A DNA stretch of 64,000 nucleotides from Eubacterium sp. AF36-5BH (lineage in GTDB: Bacteria > Bacillota > Clostridia > Lachnospirales > Lachnospiraceae): assembly GCF_003460505.1 (NCBI RefSeq), contig NZ_QTVG01000001.1, forward strand, positions 186,001 through 250,000, read 5' to 3'. Under the pieces are notes generated by a model. The model searched no databases. It was not told the origin of the DNA and saw only the letters and a list, made by a program, of their open reading frames with translations. The translations under genes were made by a program, and so were the position numbers. This document shows, one piece after another, positions 17,217-25,468 of this stretch (the first letter of the stretch is position 1; every line of letters starts with the position of its first letter).

Positions 17217-18659
17217 TTATTTCTTATATTCACCACGAATATCTTCCTTAGGTGGTTCAAGGGGATATTTTCCTGTAAAACATCCCATACATATTTCCTG
17301 TCCTCTTGAAAGTTCCTTCAAGCGTTCCACTTTAAGGTAACCTAAAGAATCTGCTCCAATAACATCATTGATTTCTTCAACTGTTCTGTTATGAGCTATT
17401 AACTGTTCCTTAGAAGGAATATCTGTTCCAAAATAACATTCGCTAATAAATGGTGGAGAGCTTATTCTCATATGTACTTCTGTAGCACCTGCTTCTCTTA
17501 CCATCTGCACAATTCTATCACTTGTAGTTCCTCGTACAATTGAGTCATCAATCATAATAACTCTCTTGCCCTTAACTACTTCTTTTAACACGTTAAGTTT
17601 TACACGAACACTTGACTCACGACTCTTTTGCTGTGGCTTAATAAATGTTCTTCCAACATAACTATTCTTTACAAAAGCTGTTCCGTAAGGAATTCCTGCC
17701 TGCATTGCATATCCCATTGCAGCAACATTGCCTGATTCAGGTACACCTACAACAATATCAGCATCTACAGGACTGTCCATTGCTAAAAATTTACCTGCCA
17801 TAATTCTTGAATCGTAAACACTTACTCCATCAAAGTAACTGTCAGGTCTTGCAAAATAAATATATTCAAATATGCATCTTGCCTGATCTTCCGGCTTAAC
17901 ACAAAGTGATTTGTCTGACTTAATACCGTTTTCGTCGATAGTTACAACTTCTCCCGGTTCTACGTCTCTAACAAATTCTGCATCAATTGTGTCAAGTGCA
18001 CAGGACTCAGATGCCAAGATGTAGGCATTGTCTCTTTTTCCAATACATAATGGCTTAAATCCGTATGGATCTCTGGCACCAATTAATTTTCTTGGACTTG
18101 AAACTACCAATGCATATGCACCTTTTAATTTTTTCATTGCATTTACAACTGCTTCTTCTGCTGTTTTACTTTTGATTCTTTCTCTTGCTACTAAATAAGC
18201 AATAACTTCAGAATCAATAGTAGTCTGGAAAATAGCACCTGTATACGCTAACTCATCTCTAAGTTCATTAGCGTTAATTAAGTTACCATTATGTGCCATC
18301 ATTAATGTACCTTTTACATAATTAATAACTAATGGCTGTGCGTTGCTAATTACACTGTCTCCGGCTGTAGAATATCTAACATGTCCTACACCGATATTAC
18401 CCTTTAGACTTTGAATCTTTTCCTGATCAAACACTTCATTTACAAGGCCCATTCCCTTATATAAGTCTACTTTTCTTGGGCCACTGGTATCTGATACAGC
18501 AATACCACAACTTTCCTGTCCTCTGTGCTGTAGTGCAAAAAGACCATAGTATATGGAAGAAGCCACGTCATTTCCGTCAAAGTCATACATTCCAAACACA
18601 CCACATTCTTCGTGTAATGCATCAGGTTCCCAACTCATACTTACATCTCTCTGATTCAT
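17217..18659 (-). CDS. purF: Amidophosphoribosyltransferase
   Basis: 480 aa from ATG 18659, chosen for its AAGGGAG site; the longer opening to 18782 runs through a leader hairpin. Commits PRPP to purine synthesis. The nucleophile Cys19 (HEECGVFGMY) would be exposed by removal of an 18-residue propeptide. The PRPP loop is RVIMIDDSIVRGTTSD. Cysteines in ARCIFEYIYFARPDS, SECYFGTD and CMGCFTG correspond to the [4Fe-4S] cluster of the Bacillus-type enzyme, which is oxygen-labile. A terminator-like hairpin in the leader (18685-18740) suggests transcription attenuation. Confidence 0.97.
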   Translation of the reverse strand: MNQRDVSMSWEPDALHEECGVFGMYDFDGNDVASSIYYGLFALQHRGQESCGIAVSDTSGPRKVDLYKGMGLVNEVFDQEKIQSLKGNIGVGHVRYSTAGDSVISNAQPLVINYVKGTLMMAHNGNLINANELRDELAYTGAIFQTTIDSEVIAYLVARERIKSKTAEEAVVNAMKKLKGAYALVVSSPRKLIGARDPYGFKPLCIGKRDNAYILASESCALDTIDAEFVRDVEPGEVVTIDENGIKSDKSLCVKPEDQARCIFEYIYFARPDSYFDGVSVYDSRIMAGKFLAMDSPVDADIVVGVPESGNVAAMGYAMQAGIPYGTAFVKNSYVGRTFIKPQQKSRESSVRVKLNVLKEVVKGKRVIMIDDSIVRGTTSDRIVQMVREAGATEVHMRISSPPFISECYFGTDIPSKEQLIAHNRTVEEINDVIGADSLGYLKVERLKELSRGQEICMGCFTGKYPLEPPKEDIRGEYKK

Positions 18660-18684
18660 TATAATCTCCCTTGAAAATAAAAAA

Positions 18685-18740
18685 ATGAAGGTAAAAATGA
18701 AAACATATATTATATGTATTTTTTCATTTTCCTCCTTCAT
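18685..18740 (-). promoter_or_regulatory. Terminator-like hairpin in the purF leader (candidate attenuator)
   Basis: On the minus strand ATGAAGG pairs with CCTTCAT, then AAAATGAAAA pairs with TTTTCATTTT, with an AU-rich apical part, followed at once by seven U residues. It sits about 25 nt before the purF start, so it cannot terminate an upstream gene usefully (gatB already has its own terminator). I could not identify a ligand-binding RNA or an antiterminator. A tiny SD-led reading frame of five codons (MKKYI) lies in the 5' arm. Confidence 0.6.
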
Positions 18741-18803
18741 ATTAAAATTCGCTATTGTGACATTTAGAAAAAAAAACGCCACGGGTTCATTATAAAACGA
18801 AGA

Positions 18804-18833
18804 AAAGAGAAAATCAACACAGATTTTCTCTTT
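18804..18833 (-). terminator. Terminator of the gatCAB operon
   Basis: Arms AAAGAGAAAATC and GATTTTCTCTTT form a 12-bp stem with a short loop about 25 nt past the gatB stop, followed on the minus strand by TTCTTCGTTTTAT. Confidence 0.8.
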
Positions 18834-18857
18834 CCCACACTTTATTACTTTATTTAA

Positions 18858-20291
18858 CTAAATAAGTTCTTTTAATAATTTGTTTACAACACCCGGATTT
18901 GCTTTGCCCTGTGTTGCCTTCATTGTCTGACCAACTAAAGCTCCAATAGCTTTTCCTTTTCCTGAACGGACATCCTCTACTGCCTTAGGATTTTCTTCGA
19001 TTACTTTTTTAACGATTTCTCTTAAAGCATCCTCGTCATTATCCTGTTTCATACCATGTTCTTCAACATATTTTTCAGGATCAACATCTGACTTGAACAT
19101 TTCTTCAAAGACTTCCTTAGCAGCACCACGGTTAACTACGCTATCTTCAATTAACTTAATTAATTTTGAAAGGTTGGCTGCTGAGAACTTAATCTGGTCA
19201 GGATCAATTGACTCTTCCTTGCAAAGTCTCATTGTTTCACCCATGATCCAGTTACTAACTTCTTTTGGTTTATTTCCAAGAGCAACTGTCTCTTCAAATA
19301 AATCTGCAAGTGGCTTGTACTGTGTTATAATATCTGCGTCATATTCAGGAAGTTCAAATTTTTCAATGTATCTTGCCATCTTTTCGTCTCTAAATTCAGG
19401 CTCACGTGATTTTACTTCCTGTAACCATTCTTCACTGATTATAACAGGTACTAAATCAGGATCAGGGAAGTATCTGTAATCCTGTGCATCTTCTTTTGAA
19501 CGCATAGCGTAAGAATACTCTTTTGTATCATCCCAACGTCTTGTTTCCTGAATTACTTCCTTACCAGCTTCTATTAAGTCAATCTGTCTTTCTCTTTCGT
19601 TTTCTATAGCTCTTGCAATTGCCTTAAATGAGTTAAGGTTCTTCATTTCAGTTCTTGTACCAAATTCACTGGCACCAACTTCTCTTACTGAAAGGTTTAC
19701 GTCAGCTCTCATTGAGCCTTCGTTAAGCTTACAGTCAGAAGCTCCAAGGTACTGAATAATCATACGCAATTTTTCAAGATATGCTACTACTTCGTCAGCA
19801 CTTCTCATGTCAGGTTCTGACACGATTTCAATAAGTGGCACACCTGAACGGTTTAAGTCCACTAATGAACAATCGTAAAAGTCATCATGGACTAACTTAC
19901 CTGCATCTTCTTCCATATGAATTTCATGAATTCTAACCTGCTTTTTCTCACCATCATCACCTTTGATTTCAACATATCCATTAGTACAAATTGGTTTGTA
20001 TAACTGTGAAATCTGATAGTTCTGTGGATTGTCAGGATAAAAATAATTCTTTCTATCAAACTTCCCGTTTCTTGTAATGTCGCAGTTTGTAGCAAGTCCA
20101 ACTGCCATTGCATATTCTACTACCTGTTTATTTAATACAGGAAGTGAACCCGGCATACCTGTACAAACAGGGCATGTATGTGTATTTGGTGCTCCACCAA
20201 ACTCTGTTGAACAGGAGCAGAAAATTTTTGTTTTTGTTGCTAATTCCACATGAACTTCAAGTCCTATGACTGTCTCGTACGCTTTTTCCAT
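18858..20291 (-). CDS. gatB: Asp-tRNA(Asn)/Glu-tRNA(Gln) amidotransferase subunit B
   Basis: 477 aa from ATG 20291 with an AGGAGG 7 nt before it; the longer frame to 20330 overlaps gatA. GatB binds the misacylated tRNA and activates it with ATP. Signatures: YETVIGLEVHVELATKTKIF, CTGMPGSLPVLNK, FDRKNYFYPDNPQNYQISQ, zinc-type cysteines in FCSCSTEFG and THTCPVC, and the YqeY-like tail at residues about 330-477 ending QTMKATQGKANPG. Last gene of gatCAB, 11 nt after gatA, followed by a strong terminator. Confidence 0.97.
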   Translation of the reverse strand: MEKAYETVIGLEVHVELATKTKIFCSCSTEFGGAPNTHTCPVCTGMPGSLPVLNKQVVEYAMAVGLATNCDITRNGKFDRKNYFYPDNPQNYQISQLYKPICTNGYVEIKGDDGEKKQVRIHEIHMEEDAGKLVHDDFYDCSLVDLNRSGVPLIEIVSEPDMRSADEVVAYLEKLRMIIQYLGASDCKLNEGSMRADVNLSVREVGASEFGTRTEMKNLNSFKAIARAIENERERQIDLIEAGKEVIQETRRWDDTKEYSYAMRSKEDAQDYRYFPDPDLVPVIISEEWLQEVKSREPEFRDEKMARYIEKFELPEYDADIITQYKPLADLFEETVALGNKPKEVSNWIMGETMRLCKEESIDPDQIKFSAANLSKLIKLIEDSVVNRGAAKEVFEEMFKSDVDPEKYVEEHGMKQDNDEDALREIVKKVIEENPKAVEDVRSGKGKAIGALVGQTMKATQGKANPGVVNKLLKELI

Positions 20292-20302
20292 TGCTGCTCC
20301 TC

Positions 20303-21775
20303 CTAATCTCTGTTCTTTGCTACTTTGCATCTTTCATAGTCTCTTGACTGTTCATATGCATAAGCTGCTCTGATAATATTATTTTCTTTGAAACAATCTC
20401 CAATAATCTGCATGCCAATTGGAAGTCCCTTACTGTCTGTTCCACAAGGAACACTGATTCCCGGAAGTCCTGCTAAGTTTACTGAAATTGTATAAATGTC
20501 ACCTAAATACATCTGAATTGGATCTGATAAGCTCTCACCAAGTTTTGGTGCTGTTGTTGGAGCTGCAGGTCCGATAATAACGTCATATTTTGCAAAGGCT
20601 TCATCAAATGCCTTCTTAATTAAAGCCTTTGTTCTTAATGCTTTTAGATAATATGCATCATAATATCCTGAACTTAATACGAAAGAACCAAGCATAATAC
20701 GTCTCTTAACTTCCGCACCAAAACCTTCGGAACGTGTTTTCTTGTACATGTTGTGTAGTCCTTCGTACTCAGGTGTACGATAACCGTATTTTACACCATC
20801 AAATCTTGCAAGGTTTGAGCTTGCTTCTGCTGCTGCAATAACGTAATATGCAGGAATTGCATAATCTATTAAATCTAAGTCAAATTCTTCAACAATGGCT
20901 CCCTTTTCTTCAAGAACTTTTACACCGTTAAGAATTGCTTCTTTAACTTCGCTGTCAAGACCTTCACCAAAATAGCCCTTTGGAATACCAATCTTCAAAC
21001 CTTTTACATCATCTACCAAGGCACTTGTAAAATCATATGATTCTCTTTTTACTGATGTGGAATCTTTTGGATCATAGCTTGCTATTGTCTCTAAAATTGT
21101 TGCACAGTCTGTAACATCCTTTGCAACTGGTCCAATCTGATCAAGTGATGAACCGTAAGCAATAAGGCCGTATCTTGATACTGTACCATATGTTGGCTTA
21201 ATACCTGTTACACCACAAAATGAACTTGGCTGTCTAATTGATCCACCTGTGTCTGAACCAAGGGCATATGAACATTCTTCTGCTGCAACGGCTGCACAGC
21301 TACCACCTGATGAACCACCTGGTACATGTTCATTGTTCCAAGGATTTTTTGTTACCCCGTAATGAGAAGTTTCTGTTGTACTACCCATTGCGAACTCATC
21401 CATATTAGTCTTTCCTATTATAATGGCTCCTGCTTTTTCCAAATTCAAAACAGCCTCAGCTGTGTATGTTGGATTAAAGTTTTCTAATATTTTTGAACTA
21501 CATGTTGTTAAGACTCCTTCTGTACACATGTTGTCCTTTATTGCCACAGGCACACCTGCTATAGGTCCTGTAAGCTCTCCTGCATCTATTTTTGCCTGAA
21601 CTTCCTTTGCTTTAGCTAATACTTTTTCTTTTTCTAATACAGTCACATAACTGTTTATATCGCTTTCCACTGCTTCAATCTGTGCAAAAGCATCAAGAAC
21701 GGCATCTTCAACTTTCACTTCACCGCTTTTGATTTTTTTACCTAATTGAACAGCTGTAAGATTCATTAAACTCAT
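20303..21775 (-). CDS. gatA: Asp-tRNA(Asn)/Glu-tRNA(Gln) amidotransferase subunit A
   Basis: 490 aa, normal length. The amidase that releases ammonia from glutamine or asparagine for GatB. The Ser-cisSer-Lys triad is visible: Lys80 in VPVAIKDN, a Ser in VPGGSSGGS (about 155) and the nucleophile in SDTGGSIRQP (about 179). AAAGGA precedes the ATG; a second in-frame ATG three codons in is less likely. Between gatC and gatB in a three-gene operon. Confidence 0.97.
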   Translation of the reverse strand: MSLMNLTAVQLGKKIKSGEVKVEDAVLDAFAQIEAVESDINSYVTVLEKEKVLAKAKEVQAKIDAGELTGPIAGVPVAIKDNMCTEGVLTTCSSKILENFNPTYTAEAVLNLEKAGAIIIGKTNMDEFAMGSTTETSHYGVTKNPWNNEHVPGGSSGGSCAAVAAEECSYALGSDTGGSIRQPSSFCGVTGIKPTYGTVSRYGLIAYGSSLDQIGPVAKDVTDCATILETIASYDPKDSTSVKRESYDFTSALVDDVKGLKIGIPKGYFGEGLDSEVKEAILNGVKVLEEKGAIVEEFDLDLIDYAIPAYYVIAAAEASSNLARFDGVKYGYRTPEYEGLHNMYKKTRSEGFGAEVKRRIMLGSFVLSSGYYDAYYLKALRTKALIKKAFDEAFAKYDVIIGPAAPTTAPKLGESLSDPIQMYLGDIYTISVNLAGLPGISVPCGTDSKGLPIGMQIIGDCFKENNIIRAAYAYEQSRDYERCKVAKNRD

Positions 21776-21840
21776 ATTTGTTCCTTTCGATAAATTACAT
21801 TAATTCTTTCTGAAACTTTAATTTATAATTTTCCTTATTA

Positions 21841-22134
21841 TTAATCAAATGTTTTTGGTACAACAAATGCGCCATCTTTTTCTTCCGGTGCATTCTTTAA
21901 TATATTCTCTCTATCGTCACCATTAGTAACAACATCTTCTCTGAAAACATTGTTTACAGGGAATACGTGACTCATAGGTTCAACGTTGCTTGTATCAAGT
22001 TCATTAAGTTTGTCAATGTAATCAAGCATTTTTCCCATATCTTCTTTTGCTTTTTCTTTTTCCTCGTCGGACAATTCAAGCTTCGCTAAAATACCAACAT
22101 ATTCAATTGTTTCGTCTGAAATAACGTTAGCCAT
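21841..22134 (-). CDS. gatC: Asp-tRNA(Asn)/Glu-tRNA(Gln) amidotransferase subunit C
   Basis: 97 aa, normal length. Small subunit that ties GatA to GatB. Pattern: [20 protein letters not shown] at the N terminus, [20 protein letters not shown] and the conserved FREDVV segment. AGGAGG before ATG 22134. First gene of gatCAB. The complex lets the cell make Asn-tRNA and/or Gln-tRNA by transamidation, which fits the features of aspS at 37548-39305. Confidence 0.95.
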   Translation of the reverse strand: MANVISDETIEYVGILAKLELSDEEKEKAKEDMGKMLDYIDKLNELDTSNVEPMSHVFPVNNVFREDVVTNGDDRENILKNAPEEKDGAFVVPKTFD

Positions 22135-22296
22135 TGAAACCTCCTTCTATCTTAATACCTCTGTTTTGGGTAAAATTTACATATAGTCTATATTTTACAT
22201 AAAAACAATGCAAAAATCAATTAGCTACAAAATATAACTAATATTCTTCACAATATACTTAAAAAATATTGCCATTAAGTGTTATTATCACTATTA

Positions 22297-22325
22297 TTGA
22301 CTTTTTATTACAACTATCTTATACT
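22297..22325 (+). promoter_or_regulatory. Sigma-A-type promoter for the surface-glycan operon
   Basis: TTGACT, 17-bp spacer, TATACT: a near-consensus housekeeping promoter in the 389-bp divergent gap between gatC and the first glycan gene. It implies a 5' leader of about 190 nt before ATG 22524. The rest of the gap shows no gene. Confidence 0.6.
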
Positions 22326-22523
22326 TTGTTTGTTATTTATTTATACCTATTTAATATTGATTATTTCCTATTATAATACGTTTAAAAAAATAACATTTGA
22401 CTTAAGCAAAATTACTTAATATTTTTTCATCAGGTATTTGCAAATATTTATATATCTGCAAACCCTTTTAATGCTGTCAAAAAACAATTTAATATTTTTA
22501 TAACACGAAAGGATTTATAGCAT

Positions 22524-24440
22524 ATGAAAAGTTTTCTTAAAAACATGTCTGATAGAGATGTAAAGATACTGATTTACGCTGTTTTTGCAATAACAACTGT
22601 TTTCTTTGCCTCAACACTATCACTTCCGTATGTACTTGATGAAACAGGTACAGTTGCCAATACAGCTTTTATGGCAGGAGATGATTGGAGCTTTTGTGTA
22701 CAAACAATGGGAGGTTTTTATTACAAATATGCATTCTCTGCTTTATATTATCCTATTTATATGGCATTCAGAAGCAATCCTGTTTATATGTACAAGGCAA
22801 TGATATCATTTAACATGCTTATTATGAGCTTTATACCTGTTATTTCATATCATATTTGCAGAAAGCATTTAAAAATCGAATCAAAAATACAGGCATTATT
22901 AATATCCGTACCTGCAGTTGGTATTTCTTCAATTTGGCTCTATGCAATGTATGCCCGTTGTGATGCTATGCTTATATTTTTACCATGGCCAATTTTACTT
23001 GTAATATTAGAATTATCTTCAACAACAAGTAATGCCATTAGAAATACTCTTTCAGCAGTGTTGGCATTTGTGACAGTATATGCTTATATGACACATACAA
23101 GAGGTGTCGTTTTAATTATTGCGGCATTTATGACTGTAGTTTTAATTTCTGCAGTTTACAAACACAAAACAGTTAATTATTTTATATACGTTCCTGTCTC
23201 AGGAGTTTTAATGGTTATCGACAAATTCCTGGCCGCTTTCTTTAAAAATGGCGTTTATGGAATTTATGGTACAAGACATGGTAGCATTGATGTAATCGAC
23301 ATGGAAACTCTTGGTAAATTATTTACACTTAAGGGCATGTTAATCGAACTTAAATTAGTTGCCGGCTGGTTATTTAACCTTTTTGCCTCAACTATGGGAC
23401 TTGTTATCATTGGCTTCTTTGCAGCATTAATAATATTATTTATTAATTTGAAAAAAGCTAACAGAGGCAAAAATATAGGTGAAACTATTTTATCTTTATT
23501 TTCCGCTTTATGCTTAATGGGAACTTTTGCGCTGGGAGCATTATTCTTCTTTCCAAGTGCATATGAACTATTTACAGGAGTTGAACTTAAACGAGCTGAT
23601 CGTATTGTTTTCGGTCGTTACACAGTTGGTGCTGTGGGACTTATAGTTTTAATTGCCCTTTATTCTTTAGTTATAAAGAAGGGAATTATTATTAAGTGGA
23701 AGGCTAAAGTTTTAGCTGTAGTGTCTTACGTTTTAGTATTTGTTTATTTTATAAAGAAAGTTAGTCCTGTTTTGGCTACTGTTCCAAAAACAAATACAAG
23801 ATACTTCATTTCATTAACAAAGTTCTTCAACGTGGAAGACGGAATCACAACCGGTACTTACCCACAGATGACGGAAGCTTTCACAAAAGCAGGCTTCCTA
23901 TCATTAGGTTTGTTACTTGTAATATTAATACTTACAAGTATTAACAAAATACAGGTTATTTACAGCGCTACTGTTTTAATATTTGTTCTCTCCGCTCTTA
24001 ACTACAGATATGTAGCTTCAGAAGTTAGAGGTGGACGTGATGAATTAGTATATGAAAGAACTCACAACATCATTGACTATATTGCAGAAATTGATGAAAA
24101 AACAAACGTGTCAGAAAAATATCCTGATATTTTCTACCATAAGAGTGGATATTTAGTTAAAACATATCAATTTGGTCTGCCACAGTTTAATATAGGAACA
24201 TTAAAATATTTACGTGACGACAAGAAGCAGAAGGAATTTATTGTTATATGTGATAAAGACAGTGTTAATATTGCTATTGAGAACGCTAATGATGTTTACG
24301 GCGATAATGATAAATTCTACACATTCAATACATTTAAGAATAAAGTAGGGGTTCCTGATACAATTCTTGTAAAAGGGAAAAATTTAGCTAAATTTTTAAA
24401 GAGCAAAGGTTACGCTCTTTCAGAATATAAGGTACAATAG
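22524..24440 (+). CDS. Polytopic membrane glycosyltransferase-like protein (GT-C fold suspected)
   Basis: 638 aa with about 11-13 hydrophobic segments. The first loop after TM1 contains an acidic pair (YVLDETGTVANTAF), as in GT-C enzymes that use polyprenyl-phosphate sugars as donors, and the C-terminal 130 residues are a soluble extracytoplasmic domain (RTHNIIDYIAEIDEKTNVSE onward). AAAGGA precedes the start. First gene of a five-gene plus-strand operon. Next to a polyprenyl-phosphate glycosyltransferase-like GT2, it would transfer the lipid-linked sugar to a surface polymer. Acceptor unknown; I recognise no specific family. Confidence 0.75.
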   Translation: MKSFLKNMSDRDVKILIYAVFAITTVFFASTLSLPYVLDETGTVANTAFMAGDDWSFCVQTMGGFYYKYAFSALYYPIYMAFRSNPVYMYKAMISFNMLIMSFIPVISYHICRKHLKIESKIQALLISVPAVGISSIWLYAMYARCDAMLIFLPWPILLVILELSSTTSNAIRNTLSAVLAFVTVYAYMTHTRGVVLIIAAFMTVVLISAVYKHKTVNYFIYVPVSGVLMVIDKFLAAFFKNGVYGIYGTRHGSIDVIDMETLGKLFTLKGMLIELKLVAGWLFNLFASTMGLVIIGFFAALIILFINLKKANRGKNIGETILSLFSALCLMGTFALGALFFFPSAYELFTGVELKRADRIVFGRYTVGAVGLIVLIALYSLVIKKGIIIKWKAKVLAVVSYVLVFVYFIKKVSPVLATVPKTNTRYFISLTKFFNVEDGITTGTYPQMTEAFTKAGFLSLGLLLVILILTSINKIQVIYSATVLIFVLSALNYRYVASEVRGGRDELVYERTHNIIDYIAEIDEKTNVSEKYPDIFYHKSGYLVKTYQFGLPQFNIGTLKYLRDDKKQKEFIVICDKDSVNIAIENANDVYGDNDKFYTFNTFKNKVGVPDTILVKGKNLAKFLKSKGYALSEYKVQ

Positions 24441-24485
24441 ATTTAAAGTACAGTAGAATATAAAAATACAGTAAGGAGATTTGAA

Positions 24486-25460
24486 ATGAAATTAATTATT
24501 CAGGTACCATGTTATAACGAAGCAGAGACTCTGGAAATTGCGCTTAATGATTTACCAAAGCACATTGACGGAATTGATGAGATTGAATACCTCATTATTA
24601 ATGACGGTAGTGCCGATAACACTGTGGAAGTTGCAAAAAAATGGGGTGTTCACTATGTAGTAAACTTTAAACAGAACAAGGGCTTAGCCAAAGGATTTAT
24701 GGCAGGTCTTGATGCATGTTTGCGGAACGGTGCAGATATTATTGTTAATACTGATGCCGACAACCAGTATAACGGTGATGACATTGAAAAATTAGTAAGA
24801 CCTATTTTAGATGAAAAGGCAGATATTGTTATTGGTGAAAGACCTATTGATAACACAGCTCACTTTTCTCCTCTTAAGAAGAAATTACAGCACTTTGGAA
24901 GCTGGACTGTTCGTGTAGCTTCTAAATCAGACATACCTGATGCTCCAAGTGGTTTTAGAGCATACAGCAGAGAAGCTGCTTTAAGATTAAATGTTGTAAA
25001 TGAATACACATACACACTTGAAACTATTGTCCAGGCAGGAAGAACTAAGATGGCAATGACATCTGTTCCTATTAGAACAAACCCTGAACTTAGAAAATCA
25101 CGTTTGTTCAGCAGTATGTTTGGATATGTAAAAAGATCTATGGTAACTATTGTCCGTTCATTTATGATGTACAAGCCATTAAAATTCTTTGGAATCATTG
25201 GAGGCATCCTTTTCGCATTAGGACTTGCACTTGGAATCAGATTCCTTGTATATTATGGCATGGGTGCAGGTAGCGGACATGTTCAGTCACTTATTTTAGC
25301 AAGCACATTTTTACTTATGGGTGTACAAACATTTATTATTGCACTCCAGGCAGACATTATTGCTGCTAACCGCAAGATTTTGGAAGATGTTCAGTACCAT
25401 GTAAGAAAAATCGACTATGATAATGATGCTAAAAACAAAGAAGACAAAGAAAGCAAATAG
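24486..25460 (+). CDS. GT2 glycosyltransferase (dolichol/undecaprenyl-phosphate mannosyltransferase-like)
   Basis: 324 aa. N-terminal GT-A domain: IIQVPCYNEAETLEIALNDL, YLIINDGSADNTVEVAKKWG, the DXD-type VNTDADNQYNGDD, and DAPSGFRAYSREAAL. Two C-terminal TM segments (residues about 232-255 and 270-295) as in DPM1/GtrB-type enzymes. Predicted to load a nucleotide sugar onto a polyprenyl phosphate at the cytoplasmic face for the GT-C protein encoded just upstream (45-nt gap). AAGGAG site 7 nt before ATG. Sugar specificity cannot be read from sequence. Confidence 0.9.
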   Translation: MKLIIQVPCYNEAETLEIALNDLPKHIDGIDEIEYLIINDGSADNTVEVAKKWGVHYVVNFKQNKGLAKGFMAGLDACLRNGADIIVNTDADNQYNGDDIEKLVRPILDEKADIVIGERPIDNTAHFSPLKKKLQHFGSWTVRVASKSDIPDAPSGFRAYSREAALRLNVVNEYTYTLETIVQAGRTKMAMTSVPIRTNPELRKSRLFSSMFGYVKRSMVTIVRSFMMYKPLKFFGIIGGILFALGLALGIRFLVYYGMGAGSGHVQSLILASTFLLMGVQTFIIALQADIIAANRKILEDVQYHVRKIDYDNDAKNKEDKESK

Positions 25461-25468
25461 GAGTAATA

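Noticed and set aside
18700-18782. Longer N terminus of purF reaching 18782
   Set aside because: It would translate the leader hairpin; the ATG at 18659 has the ribosome binding site and gives a propeptide of normal length before Cys19.
24653-25207. Two antisense ORFs (67 and 115 aa) within the GT2 gene
   Set aside because: Shadows of a well-supported glycosyltransferase frame.
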